64,000 nt of DNA from Lachnospiraceae bacterium (GTDB lineage Bacteria; Bacillota; Clostridia; Lachnospirales; Lachnospiraceae), in assembly GCA_017443065.1 (NCBI GenBank), contig JAFSPF010000051.1:1-64000 (forward strand), read 5' to 3'. Shown one piece after another: positions 17,535 through 26,190 of this stretch (positions within the stretch are counted from its first letter, which is position 1; each line of letters opens with the position of its first letter). The notes under the pieces were generated by a model. The model saw nothing but the letters and a program-made list of their open reading frames with translations, ran no database searches and was not told the origin of the DNA. A program made the translations under genes and the position numbers.

Positions 17535-17564
17535 AAAAGCTCCCCGGTGAACAGAGGAGCTTTT
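17535..17564 (-). terminator. Intra-operon hairpin between binding protein and ATPase genes
   Basis: AAAAGCTCC (17535-17543) and GGAGCTTTT (17556-17564) form a perfect stem. On the minus strand the right arm ends in TTTTG, followed by a TATAAT-like hexamer. It could be a partial terminator that lowers expression of the ATPase and permeases relative to the binding protein, or protect the upstream mRNA. Confidence 0.6.
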
Positions 17565-17601
17565 GCATAAGATTCATGTGTTTTTGCGTAAGGCAGGAAC
17601 C

Positions 17602-18960
17602 TTATTCGCTGGCCAGTTCGCCTTCGATATATTCGACTGCCGTGTTGAGCGCTTCATGCACATCCGTGCCGCCGGCGACCTCGCTCATCATCGTACCAAA
17701 GGCGGTACGCGCATAAGCCTGCGTGGTCAGTGCGGGGAAGGCACCGGCATATTCGGGATGCAGATAGGTAAAGCTCTCATTGTCTGCCACAAAATCCTTG
17801 TAGGTCTGGGTCTCCATCGTGGCCGGGAAGGTGGCAGGATAGTTACATGCAACACACCAGCCGGCATTCACTTCCGCGGATGCAAAGTAATCCGTGAACG
17901 CGGCGGAAACCTGCGCTCTCGCCTCATCATCATAGTTGAAGATGATGATGCCGCGGTTCCAGGCCGGCGTCCAGTTCACCTTGCCGCCCTGCGGCACCTT
18001 GCCCATGCCGACGTTCGGGAAGCTTTCATCCTGGTTTTTGCCGAGATACGGCACACCGGCAGCGGAGCCGACATACGCGGCCAGAACGCCCTGGTTGAAG
18101 TTATTGGAGAAGTAGTTGTCAATCTTTACATTCGTAAAGTTACCGTTCTGGATGTTGTCCTGATAGTACTGAAGCTGCGCGGCCACATCCTCCGTATTGA
18201 AATAAAGACCTTCCGCATCAAAAGGCACAACGCCGGTCTGCATGATCAGGGTCTGTGCGCCGTCAACCTCAGAGTCAAAGCCGAAGCCCGCGACATCCGG
18301 ATATGCGGCACGAACCGCTTCACAGTTTGCCTGAAGCTCTTCCCAGGTTTCCGGCGCCTTCAGGCCGAGTTCATCATACAGATCCGCATTATAGAAGAGG
18401 ATCGGGCCGGAGGAGACGATCGGCAGGATGTGCATATGACCGTCCGCAAAGGAAGTCGCCTCCGCCTTTGTGCCTTCCGGCATCAGTGCGATGGTTTCGG
18501 GTGCAAGATACTCTTCCATGTTGACCAGTTTGCCGTCGGCCACATAAAGAGCCGCTTCGGAAGCGTAATGAATGATCATGTCCGGACCGTTTCCGGCCAT
18601 GACGGCCTGATAAACTTTGTCCGTAAAGCCGTCATAGGGCTGGGATTCCGCGACAACGGTCATACCGGGATGGGAATCGTTGAATTCCTTGACAGCGTTT
18701 TCCAGATATTCCAGCTGTCCTTCCGTATAGGTGTGCCAGATCGTGACGGTTGCCTCGACAGAAGGCGTTTCCTCCGCCGTGGAAGCTTCCTCGGAAGCAG
18801 CCGAGGAGGCCTCGGCAGGAGCCGCAGCCGTGGATGCCTCCGCCGCAGCCGTGGATGCCTCACCGCCCGCAGTGGATGCGGTGTTTCCGGCATTGCCGCC
18901 GCAGGCAACGAGACCGAGGGCCATCGTCATTGCCAAAACAATACCCAATACCTTTTTCAT
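17602..18960 (-). CDS. Sugar-type ABC transporter substrate-binding lipoprotein
   Basis: A 452-residue lipoprotein. The signal peptide ends in the lipobox LVAC, and the cysteine is followed by a low-complexity linker of about 45 residues built from GEASTAAA-like repeats. The mature domain (VTIWHTYTEGQLEYLENAVKEF) is the extracellular solute-binding protein type 1 fold used by CUT1 sugar importers. The ATG at 18960 has AGGGGAA upstream; the earlier in-frame ATG codons lack signal-peptide logic. First gene of the importer operon. rpmB and its terminator lie upstream on the same strand. Confidence 0.92.
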   Translation of the reverse strand: MKKVLGIVLAMTMALGLVACGGNAGNTASTAGGEASTAAAEASTAAAPAEASSAASEEASTAEETPSVEATVTIWHTYTEGQLEYLENAVKEFNDSHPGMTVVAESQPYDGFTDKVYQAVMAGNGPDMIIHYASEAALYVADGKLVNMEEYLAPETIALMPEGTKAEATSFADGHMHILPIVSSGPILFYNADLYDELGLKAPETWEELQANCEAVRAAYPDVAGFGFDSEVDGAQTLIMQTGVVPFDAEGLYFNTEDVAAQLQYYQDNIQNGNFTNVKIDNYFSNNFNQGVLAAYVGSAAGVPYLGKNQDESFPNVGMGKVPQGGKVNWTPAWNRGIIIFNYDDEARAQVSAAFTDYFASAEVNAGWCVACNYPATFPATMETQTYKDFVADNESFTYLHPEYAGAFPALTTQAYARTAFGTMMSEVAGGTDVHEALNTAVEYIEGELASE

Positions 18961-19008
18961 AATGTTTTCCCCTTTCATAAAATGATGTGAATGTGTTGCT
19001 GAAGGCGC

Positions 19009-19043
19009 AAACTGCCCGCTCCCGTAACGGAAGCGGACAGTTT
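19009..19043 (-). terminator. rpmB terminator
   Basis: AAACTGCCCGCT (19009-19020) and AGCGGACAGTTT (19032-19043) form a stem with one mismatch, read on the minus strand it follows or touches the rpmB stop and ends in CAGTTTGCG. The T-run is short. Confidence 0.55.
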
Positions 19044-19228
19044 TATGCACGTTCGACCTTACCTGATTTCAGACAGCCCGTGCAGACGTTCATGCGTTTG
19101 GCGCCGCCTGCGACCTTCACTGCCACGCGGTGTACGTTGGGATGCCAGATCCGGTTACTGCGTCTGTGTGAGTGAGAGACGTTGTTACCGAAATGTACAC
19201 CCTTACCGCAAATCTCGCATTTTGCCAT
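19043..19228 (-). CDS. rpmB: 50S ribosomal protein L28
   Basis: A 61-residue protein beginning MAKCEICGKGVHFGNNVSHSH, the L28 signature, with a CxxC in the N-terminus and another (CTGC) near the C-terminus, so it is the zinc-binding form. It is a component of the large subunit. The ATG at 19228 follows AGGAGG. It is divergent from the Asp23 gene, the same arrangement as rpmB and yloU in Bacillus. Confidence 0.95.
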   Translation of the reverse strand: MAKCEICGKGVHFGNNVSHSHRRSNRIWHPNVHRVAVKVAGGAKRMNVCTGCLKSGKVERA

Positions 19229-19404
19229 TGGGAAGTACCTCCTGTTCCAATTGCCTTTGTCTGCGGACTTCGGATTCACCGGCCCGCAAAGTGAAATTCT
19301 ACCACAAGCCCCCGGGAAAAGCAAGGAAAAGATGTTTTGTCAATGATGGCAAAAAAGGAAGAGGGTGTGGTATAATGGTTTGCGTTGGAAAGGAGTGCAA
19401 ATCT

Positions 19405-19767
19405 ATGAAGAGTTCTGTAACGAATACGCATCTCGGGAAAATCGCGATCGGAACGGACGTGATCGCACAGTACGCGGGCGCCGTTGCGACGGAATGCTTC
19501 GGGATTGTCGGTATGGCCAATGTCAATATGCGCTCGGGCCTCGTCAACCTGTTAAAGGGTGACAACATCAAAAAGGGCATCCAGGTGACGATCTCCCCGA
19601 CACAGAAGCTGACGCTGAATTTTCACGTGATTGTGTCCTACGGCGTCAGCATTTCGGCCGTGGCGGACAATCTGATCGACAATGTGAAGTACAAGGTGGA
19701 GGAGTTCACCGGCTTGGAAGTGGAAAAAATCAATGTGTATATTGAGGGTGTGAGGGTGATTGACTGA
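19405..19767 (+). CDS. Asp23/Gls24 family envelope stress protein
   Basis: A 120-residue Asp23/YloU-type protein. It shows the family core IAIGTDVIAQYAGAVATECFGIVGMA and the C-terminal VSYGVSISAVADNLIDNVKYKVEEFTGL. Such proteins are membrane-associated or cytoplasmic and linked to envelope homeostasis. An extended -10 (TGGTATAAT, ~19370-19378) is upstream, and GGAAAGGAG precedes the ATG at 19405. It is followed at once by the FakA-like gene, a conserved pair. Confidence 0.88.
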   Translation: MKSSVTNTHLGKIAIGTDVIAQYAGAVATECFGIVGMANVNMRSGLVNLLKGDNIKKGIQVTISPTQKLTLNFHVIVSYGVSISAVADNLIDNVKYKVEEFTGLEVEKINVYIEGVRVID

Positions 19768-19768
19768 G

Positions 19769-21544
19769 ATGACAAATAACAGGATAGATTCCAAAACGCT
19801 TGCGCGGATGTTTCTTTCCGGCGCAAAGCATCTGGATGAAAAAAAAGAATGGATCAATGAACTGAATGTATTTCCCGTGCCGGACGGTGACACCGGCACG
19901 AACATGACGATGACGATGATGTCCGCCGCGAAGGAGCTTTCCGAAGCGGATTCCGGCGACATGGCGAAGGTCTGCAAGGCGATCTCGCAGGGGTCCTTGC
20001 GCGGCGCGAGAGGAAACTCCGGTGTCATTCTGTCACAGCTTTTGCGCGGCTTTACGAAGGTGGCCAGGGAGTGTGAGACGCTGGACTGCGCAAAGCTCAC
20101 CGAATGCTTTGACAAGGCGGTGGAAACGGCCTATAAGGCGGTCATGAAGCCCAAGGAGGGCACGATCCTGACCGTCGCCAAGGGTATTTACCAGAAGGCG
20201 CAGGAGCTGTCCGCGGCCGGCGAAACGGATCTGGACAAATTCCTGTCAGAGGTCCTGGAACACGGACGGGAAGTGCTGGATCAGACACCGGAGATGCTTC
20301 CGGTCCTGAAGGAAGCGGGTGTCGTGGATTCCGGCGGTCAGGGACTGATCGAGGCCATGCAGGGCGCGTTTGCGGCGCTTACGGATGAAAGTGTGGATGT
20401 ATCCCTCGGAGAGGCGTTTTCCCCGCAGGGCAGAGGGGTGTATGCCTCCGGCAAGGCTTCCAGGATTTCCACGGCCGAAATCAAATACCTCTACTGCACG
20501 GAGTTCATCATCCTGATGGAAAAGCCTTTTGCCAAAAAGCAGGAAAAGGAATTCGGGAAATTCCTGGAATCCGTCGGGGATTCGCTCGTGCTTGTGGCGG
20601 ATGAGGATTTGTGCAAGGTGCACATTCACTCCAATGACCCCGGGCTTGTGATCCAGCGGGCGCTGACCTACGGGGAGCTGTCCAACTTAAAGATTGACAA
20701 CATGAAGATGGAGCACCGGGAGCGTCTCTTTGAGATCAATTACGAGACCGGTGATTATAAGGAGATCGACACGGAGGTCTCCGGCATGGATGCGGAGCTG
20801 CGCGCGCTGAACGCGGGGGGCGCAACAAAAATGACGGCACCTGCGGAAAGTGCGGCGGCGCGTGCAAAAAAGGCGGAGCCGAAGAAGCCGATCGGTTTTG
20901 TGGCGGTCTGTGCCGGTGACGGGCTTACGGACATTTTCAAAAGCCTCGGCGTGGACGAGGTGATTTCCGGGGGACAGACGATGAACCCCTCGACCGCGGA
21001 CATCATGGATGCGGTGGAATCGGTCAACGCCGATACGGTCTTTGTGCTTCCGAATAACAAAAACATCATCCTGGCCGCGGAGCAGGCGGTGAAGATGGAA
21101 GAGAAAAAGCAGATCCGCGTGATTCCCTCAAAGACGATCCCGCAGGGCATTGCCGCGATGCTGGGCTACATGGACGGCGAGAGCGCGGATGACAACGAAG
21201 CCTCCATGCGGGAAGCGCTCGCCGCGATTGCGTCCGGCGAGGTGACCTATGCCATCCGCGATACGGAGATCGACGGCCATCAGATTCATGAAGGGGACTT
21301 CATGGGCATCGGTGATGAAGGCATTCTTTCTAACGGAAAGGACTGTGCCGCGGTGGTCTGCGAGATGCTGGACCGGATGGTGACGGAGGAGAGTGCGCTG
21401 ATCAGCATTTATTACGGTAAGGATACACCGCAGGAGCAGGCGGAGGAGATCCGGGACGCGCTGTCCAATGCCTATCAGGACGTGGATATCGAGCTGTCCT
21501 ACGGCGGACAGCCGGTGTACTATTATATTCTTTCCGTGGAGTAA
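19769..21544 (+). CDS. fakA: DAK2-domain kinase, FakA/YloV-like
   Basis: A 591-residue protein. The N-terminal DAK2/DhaL ATP-binding domain (residues ~1-205) has the aspartate-rich metal loop FPVPDGDTGTNM and the ARGNSGVILSQLL motif. A middle domain follows, then a C-terminal domain (GDGLTDIFKSLGVDEVISGGQTMNPST) typical of FakA. In Staphylococcus FakA phosphorylates fatty acids held by FakB. Gene order Asp23-FakA-recG beside divergent rpmB matches Bacillus yloU-yloV-recG, without the serine dehydratase genes. An alanine/lysine-rich linker lies near residues 350-375. The ATG at 19769 is favoured over a GTG at 19760 inside the upstream gene. Confidence 0.85.
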   Translation: MTNNRIDSKTLARMFLSGAKHLDEKKEWINELNVFPVPDGDTGTNMTMTMMSAAKELSEADSGDMAKVCKAISQGSLRGARGNSGVILSQLLRGFTKVARECETLDCAKLTECFDKAVETAYKAVMKPKEGTILTVAKGIYQKAQELSAAGETDLDKFLSEVLEHGREVLDQTPEMLPVLKEAGVVDSGGQGLIEAMQGAFAALTDESVDVSLGEAFSPQGRGVYASGKASRISTAEIKYLYCTEFIILMEKPFAKKQEKEFGKFLESVGDSLVLVADEDLCKVHIHSNDPGLVIQRALTYGELSNLKIDNMKMEHRERLFEINYETGDYKEIDTEVSGMDAELRALNAGGATKMTAPAESAAARAKKAEPKKPIGFVAVCAGDGLTDIFKSLGVDEVISGGQTMNPSTADIMDAVESVNADTVFVLPNNKNIILAAEQAVKMEEKKQIRVIPSKTIPQGIAAMLGYMDGESADDNEASMREALAAIASGEVTYAIRDTEIDGHQIHEGDFMGIGDEGILSNGKDCAAVVCEMLDRMVTEESALISIYYGKDTPQEQAEEIRDALSNAYQDVDIELSYGGQPVYYYILSVE

Positions 21545-21553
21545 GTCCCCGTT

Positions 21554-23620
21554 TTGGCGGCAGCAAAACGCGAAGGAAAAACCAATGATCCGGGGCGGAT
21601 GCTGCATCGTCCGCTGACGGAAATAAAAGGTGTCGGGGAAAAGACGGCAGCATTGTTTGCAAAGGTGGGCGTGACGGATATCGCCTCTTTGCTGCATTAC
21701 TACCCCCGCACCTTTTCTGTTTTTGAGGAGGTCACTTCCGCGGACCGCGTGACGGACGGCCGCACGGTCAGCGTGAACTGCATCGTCACCGGGAATCCCT
21801 CCGTGCGGCATGTACGGGGAAAATCGATCGTCACCGCAAGGTGCGGGGATGAAAGCGGAAACCTCTCGCTCATCTGGTTCAATGCGCCCTGGCTCAGAAG
21901 CGGCTTAAAGCCCGGCAGGCGCTATGTCTTCCGCGGGCTTGCGAAAAAAAAGGGGAATGCCTTTACCCTGCAGCAGCCGGCCATGTTTACGCCGGAGGAA
22001 TATGCCTCTCTTGCGGGGAGCATGCAGCCCGTCTATCCGCTGACGAAGGGGCTGACGAATGCCGTCGTCATGAAAAGCATCCGGAAAGCCCTTGACCTCA
22101 ACTGCTATACGGAGGAGACGCTGCCGGAGGAGATTCTGTCCGCGGAAGGCTTCACCGGCATCCGCGAGGCGCTCTTCGGGATTCACTTCCCGAAGAATGA
22201 AGGGGATTATCTCGCCGCAAGAAACCGTCTTGCCTTTGAAGAATTCTATGACTTTATCCGGAAGCTCCGTGCGTTAAAGGAAGAAAACGACCTCGCGCCC
22301 AATGCCTTTCCCTGTATCGAAACGGCGGATACCGCAAGGCTGATCGAAGCGCTGCCTTACCGTCTGACCGCGGCGCAGCACCGTGTATGGGAGGAAATCA
22401 AAACCGATCTCGAAGGCGCGCATCAGATGAACCGTCTGGTGCAGGGCGATGTCGGCAGCGGCAAGACGATCGTCGCCTTTCTTTCCCTCCTGATGACGGC
22501 AGCGAACGGTTATCAGGGCGCGATCATGGCGCCGACGGCGGTGCTTGCCGCACAGCATTTCGAAAACTTCCGGGCGCTTTCGGAGCGCCACGGTCTTCCC
22601 GTGCGCCCGGTCTTACTGACCGGGTCAATGAGCGCCAAAGACAGAAGAGAAGCGCTCGCCGGGATTGCGGATGGCGCATACAACGTGATCGTCGGGACGC
22701 ATGCGCTCTTTCAGGAGGGCGTCGCATACCGCAGGCTTGCGCTGGTGATCACGGATGAACAGCACCGCTTCGGCGTGCGCCAGCGCGACGCGCTTCAGGA
22801 GAAGGCGAAAATCGCCGCAGACGATGCGGACAGCCGGTCCCGGACGATAGCGGAAAGACATGCACCGCACATTCTCTCGATGAGTGCGACACCGATCCCG
22901 CGGACACTGGCCATCATCCTCTACGGGGATCTTCATGTCTCCTTGCTGGACGAGGCCCCGGCCAAACGCCTGCCGGTCAAAAACGCGGTGGTGAATACCG
23001 CCTACCGGGAGAAGGCAAGACAGCTGATCGTAAAGGAGGTGCGCGCGGGACACCAGGCGTATGTGATCTGTCCGATGATTGAGCCCGGGGAAATGGAGGG
23101 GCTGACCAATGTGACGGAATATGCGGAGGAGCTGCGGGAGATTTTGCCTGCGGAGATCCGCATCGGCGTGCTGCACGGACAGATGAAGGCAAAGGAAAAG
23201 GACCGCGTGATGGAGGAATTTGCCGCGCACTTAACGGATGTGCTCGTCTCGACGACGGTGGTCGAGGTGGGCGTCGATGTGCCGAACGCGACGGTGATGA
23301 TGATCGAGGACGCGCAGCGCTTCGGTTTGGCCCAGCTCCATCAGCTCAGGGGCCGCGTCGGCAGGGGCGAGGCGCAGTCCTACTGCATTTTTACGGATAC
23401 CTCCCCGGAGGCGGAACGCGGAGAAATCAACGAACGTCTTGCCGTAATGAAGGAATCCAACGACGGCTTCAAAATCGCGGAGGAGGATTTGAAAACGCGC
23501 GGTCCCGGCGAGCTCTTCGGCCTGCGTCAGTCCGGGGCGCTGGCCTTCCGTATCGCGGACATCTACCGCGACGCGGATCTCCTTACGCGGGCGGCCGCGT
23601 GGGCGGACCGAACGGAATGA
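21554..23620 (+). CDS. recG: ATP-dependent DNA helicase RecG
   Basis: A 688-residue protein. The N-terminal wedge/OB domain (ITSLLHYYPR-type segment IASLLHYYPRTF) is followed by helicase motif I GDVGSGKTIVA, motif Ia APTAVLAAQH, a DEQH motif (ITDEQHRFGVRQR), motif III SATPIPRT and, in the second RecA domain, STTVVEVGVDVPNA and QLHQLRGRVGRG. RecG remodels stalled forks and branched DNA. The start is a TTG at 21554 or an ATG at 21599; neither has a strong ribosome binding site. It is likely co-transcribed with the FakA-like gene, 9 bases upstream. Confidence 0.95.
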   Translation: MAAAKREGKTNDPGRMLHRPLTEIKGVGEKTAALFAKVGVTDIASLLHYYPRTFSVFEEVTSADRVTDGRTVSVNCIVTGNPSVRHVRGKSIVTARCGDESGNLSLIWFNAPWLRSGLKPGRRYVFRGLAKKKGNAFTLQQPAMFTPEEYASLAGSMQPVYPLTKGLTNAVVMKSIRKALDLNCYTEETLPEEILSAEGFTGIREALFGIHFPKNEGDYLAARNRLAFEEFYDFIRKLRALKEENDLAPNAFPCIETADTARLIEALPYRLTAAQHRVWEEIKTDLEGAHQMNRLVQGDVGSGKTIVAFLSLLMTAANGYQGAIMAPTAVLAAQHFENFRALSERHGLPVRPVLLTGSMSAKDRREALAGIADGAYNVIVGTHALFQEGVAYRRLALVITDEQHRFGVRQRDALQEKAKIAADDADSRSRTIAERHAPHILSMSATPIPRTLAIILYGDLHVSLLDEAPAKRLPVKNAVVNTAYREKARQLIVKEVRAGHQAYVICPMIEPGEMEGLTNVTEYAEELREILPAEIRIGVLHGQMKAKEKDRVMEEFAAHLTDVLVSTTVVEVGVDVPNATVMMIEDAQRFGLAQLHQLRGRVGRGEAQSYCIFTDTSPEAERGEINERLAVMKESNDGFKIAEEDLKTRGPGELFGLRQSGALAFRIADIYRDADLLTRAAAWADRTE

Positions 23621-23631
23621 GGGAAAAAAAG

Positions 23632-23656
23632 CGGCAGGCGCTTATGCTTCCTGCCG
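23632..23656 (-). terminator. Terminator of the GIY-YIG/NUDIX unit
   Basis: CGGCAGG (23632-23638) and CCTGCCG (23650-23656) form a stem; on the minus strand it is followed by CTTTTTTTCCC. The stop codon of the GIY-YIG gene lies in the loop. Confidence 0.7.
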
Positions 23657-23911
23657 GAGGAGTGCAAGCTTTTGTGCCCGCGTCAGCTGTTTGATGCGGG
23701 CTTCTTCTTTTGTGGCCTCACTGCGCGTCTCAAATGCGGCGGTATAGACCATCTTCACGGGCAGGCGCACCCTCGTATATTTCGCCCCGCTGCCCTCGTT
23801 GTGCTCCGCAAGCCTGCGCTCCGGCTCCGTTGTATAGCCGGTATAAAGCGTGCCGTCCGCACATTCCAGGATGTAAACAAAGTGTTGTTTTCTGCGCGAG
23901 GGATCAGCCAT
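23642..23911 (-). CDS. GIY-YIG domain protein (UPF0213 type)
   Basis: An 89-residue single-domain GIY-YIG nuclease-fold protein. The motif appears as FVYILECADGTLYTGYT, followed by R and E of the active site (ERRLAEHN) and EARIKQLTRAQKLALL at the C-terminus. Small proteins of this type are common, with unclear function, possibly in DNA repair. It overlaps the NUDIX gene by 8 bases and both are read on the minus strand. Confidence 0.9.
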   Translation of the reverse strand: MADPSRRKQHFVYILECADGTLYTGYTTEPERRLAEHNEGSGAKYTRVRLPVKMVYTAAFETRSEATKEEARIKQLTRAQKLALLRQEA

Positions 23912-24410
23912 CCGTCAGCTCCCTCAGGTCAAAGCGTTCCAGAAACTCCGTCACGAGACGGCCGGTGAAGCCCCAGATTTCGGGCTCGCCGGGAACGATG
24001 TAAACGTCCGGACGCTCCGGCGTGAGGGAAGCAACCGGCGCGGTGAAAACGTGATCCACCTCCGCCGGATCGAAGTGTCCCGCATACCCGCGCAGGATGC
24101 CGATAAAGGGCGTGACGGTCAGCCCGCCCGGCCCCAGCCGCTCCGGCAGACTGCGCACGATCTCGATTTGTGCAGGCGTAACCAGCAACTCCTCGGTCAC
24201 CTCCCGCAGCACCGTTTCCTCCGGCGTCTCGTCCTGCTCCGTATGACCCCCGGGAAAACACACATCCCCCGGCTGCATCTCGATATCCAGCGCCCGCTGC
24301 TGAAACAGCATATGCCACCCGTCGTCTTTTTTCATCAGCGGAATCAGCACCGCCGCCTGCGCACCAGATGAATTCACTTTATTAACCGGCCTTTCTGTGC
24401 TAAGATGCAT
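23904..24410 (-). CDS. NUDIX hydrolase, CoA pyrophosphatase-like
   Basis: A 168-residue protein. The NUDIX box runs from GHTEQDETPEET to REVTEELLV (GX5EX7REUXEEXXU with a C-terminal leucine-valine instead of G-U). The preceding segment MLFQQRALDIEMQPGDVCFPGG is typical of the CoA diphosphatase subgroup (NUDT7/YeaB-like), so it probably hydrolyses CoA or its derivatives. The start may be the ATG at 24410; the 5' part lies against the divergent asparagine-synthase-like gene, whose promoter would overlap. Confidence 0.82.
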   Translation of the reverse strand: MHLSTERPVNKVNSSGAQAAVLIPLMKKDDGWHMLFQQRALDIEMQPGDVCFPGGHTEQDETPEETVLREVTEELLVTPAQIEIVRSLPERLGPGGLTVTPFIGILRGYAGHFDPAEVDHVFTAPVASLTPERPDVYIVPGEPEIWGFTGRLVTEFLERFDLRELTDG

Positions 24411-24441
24411 GTATTATAAACGATTTGAAAGGGTTTTGCAC

Positions 24442-25992
24442 ATGTACAAGGTCACAGCCTATCGCGGGCATATCCGCAACCATAAAGCGCTCTGCGCGGA
24501 GCTTGGCGTCGATGCGGCGCTTCCGCGCAAGGAGAAGGAGGAAGCCATCCTCATCGCGGCTTACGGGAGGTGGGGCAGGGACTGCGGACTGCACCTGCAC
24601 GGCATGTTTGCCTTTACGCTGCGGGACGATGAGACGGATACAACAGTTCTCGTGCGCGACGCCTTCGGCACGAAGACGCTGTACTACTGCCTGCAGCCGG
24701 ACGGTACGCTCCTGTACGGCACAAATCTTTCCGACATTCTCTCTGCGGAAGGCTTTAACAAAGAACTCAATGAACGCATGCTGCAGCACTATCTGAGCTT
24801 AAGCTACCCCGGCGGGGAAGAGACCTTCTTCGAGGGCGTGAAGAAGGTGATGCCCGGACATGTGCTGACATATCATGCGGGAGAGATCTCGATCGAACGC
24901 TACTGGAGACCGCTGTTTTCCCCGGACGAAACCCGCTCCGCGGAGGATTTTGCGGAGGAGTTCCACGAGACCGTAAAGCAGATCATGAAGGAACTCGAGG
25001 CGGACGGGGAGGAGGCGGATTCCTTTCTCTCCGGCGGCGTGGATTCCTCCTACGTGCTGGCGATGTCCGGGGCTAAACGCGCGCACGGCTGCGGCTATGA
25101 ATTTGAACAGCTGGACGAATCCGTGCTGGCGGCGGAAACGGCAAAGGCGCTGGGCAGGGAATTTCACAGAAGAATCGTGCAGCCGGAAGAGTACTTCGAG
25201 GCGGCGTCGTGGGTGATGCGCCATATGGAGCAGCCCCTCGGGGATGCCTCCGCCGTCGTCTTTGCGATCGGCGCAAGAAGCGTTGCGGAGGCTTACGGGA
25301 AGGGGGAGGCCGCCGGGATCGTCTATTCCGGCGAGGGCTCGGACGAATTCTTCGGCGGCTACAATATTTACCGCAAGGCCGCAGAATACGGGAAGCGTCT
25401 GGAGACCTTCTATACGGGCAATACGAACATCATGAAGGAGGAGGAGAAAAGGGAGCTCCTGCTTCGCTATGACAGGGAGGTGCAGTCCTTCGACCTGGTG
25501 CGCGGCTTCTATGCGGAGAACAAAGACTTCGACCCGCTGCACCGCATGTGCGACATCGATATCCGGCTGTGGCTGGACGGGGATATTTACTTAAACGTCG
25601 ACCGGATGAGCAGGGCCGCGGGCATCGAGGTGCGGATGCCGCTGACGGACCTGCGTGTGTTTGACATCGCTTCCCGCGTGCCCGCAAGGTACAAGGCGGA
25701 GGGGGAACACAACAAGCTGGTGGTGCGCATGGCCGCGGAGCAGGTGCTGCCAAAGGAGGTCGCTTACCGGAAAAAGCTCGGCTTTGTCGTGCCGATCCGC
25801 TACTGGCTGGCGGATGAAACATACAACGGCAGGGTGAGGGCGCTTTTGCAGGGCGAAACGGCGGGGCTGTTTTTCAACCGTAAGGAGCTGGAGCGCATGA
25901 CGGAGGCCTTCCTCGGCGGCTACTCCGATCTCTGGCGGAAGGTCTGGGCCGTGTATGCGTTTCTGGAGTGGTACGGACAGTATTTTGGTTGA
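24442..25992 (+). CDS. Asparagine-synthase-like protein lacking the glutaminase cysteine
   Basis: A 516-residue homologue of AsnB. The C-terminal synthetase domain is intact: PP-loop SGGVDSSYVL, then GEGSDEFFGGY and KLGFVVP. The N-terminal class II amidotransferase domain is reduced: AsnB proteins begin Met-Cys-Gly with the Cys as nucleophile after Met removal, while this one begins MYKVTAYRG with no Cys1 and keeps only the later FAFTLRD and RDAFGTKTLYY parts. It therefore probably uses free ammonia or another amine donor, or acts on a different carboxylate. The ATG at 24442 follows GAAAGGG; no upstream in-frame start would add a Met-Cys-Gly start. Divergent from the NUDIX gene. Confidence 0.8.
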   Translation: MYKVTAYRGHIRNHKALCAELGVDAALPRKEKEEAILIAAYGRWGRDCGLHLHGMFAFTLRDDETDTTVLVRDAFGTKTLYYCLQPDGTLLYGTNLSDILSAEGFNKELNERMLQHYLSLSYPGGEETFFEGVKKVMPGHVLTYHAGEISIERYWRPLFSPDETRSAEDFAEEFHETVKQIMKELEADGEEADSFLSGGVDSSYVLAMSGAKRAHGCGYEFEQLDESVLAAETAKALGREFHRRIVQPEEYFEAASWVMRHMEQPLGDASAVVFAIGARSVAEAYGKGEAAGIVYSGEGSDEFFGGYNIYRKAAEYGKRLETFYTGNTNIMKEEEKRELLLRYDREVQSFDLVRGFYAENKDFDPLHRMCDIDIRLWLDGDIYLNVDRMSRAAGIEVRMPLTDLRVFDIASRVPARYKAEGEHNKLVVRMAAEQVLPKEVAYRKKLGFVVPIRYWLADETYNGRVRALLQGETAGLFFNRKELERMTEAFLGGYSDLWRKVWAVYAFLEWYGQYFG

Positions 25993-26058
25993 TATGATAC
26001 GACGGATTGCTTCGTTTCTTCGAAACTCCCGCAATCCTTCCGCCATTCGGAATCCGCT

Positions 26059-26081
26059 AAAATGCATTTGCAATGCATTTT
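26059..26081. repeat. Short palindrome in the asn-pyrF intergenic region
   Basis: AAAATGCATT and AATGCATTTT flank a 3-base loop. A second imperfect dyad (GGATTGC ... GCAATCC, ~26003-26034) lies before it. The region carries no gene. Confidence 0.5.
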
Positions 26082-26102
26082 GCTACTTCCTCATGTCGGT
26101 GC

Positions 26103-26161
26103 GGGTCATAAAGTCATGTAACAGGTCATGCAAGCATGACTGTTTACATGACTTTTGACCC
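26103..26161. repeat. 59-bp compound dyad upstream of pyrF
   Basis: The arms GGGTCATAAAGTCATGTAAC (26103-26122) and its near-complement (26141-26161) flank the inner palindrome GTCATGCAAGCATGAC (26125-26140). The hexamer GTCATG or its complement occurs four times with near-regular spacing. The right arm contains the -35 of the pyrF promoter, so it may be an operator; it could also be a REP-like repeat. It is not G+C rich and has no T-run, so it is unlikely to be a terminator. Confidence 0.55.
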
Positions 26162-26183
26162 TTGTATCATAATGTGGTAGAAT
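26155..26183 (+). promoter_or_regulatory. pyrF promoter
   Basis: TTGACC (26155-26160), a 17-base spacer, and TAGAAT (26178-26183) preceded by TGG (extended -10). The start codon is only 8 bases from the -10, so the transcript would be leaderless or near-leaderless. Confidence 0.55.
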
Positions 26184-26190
26184 CAATCAT

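Noticed and set aside
17563..18990. A long open frame (475 codons) on the plus strand across the solute-binding gene
   Set aside because: It is antisense to an intact lipoprotein gene with a lipobox and full ABC operon context. High G+C genes produce such shadows.
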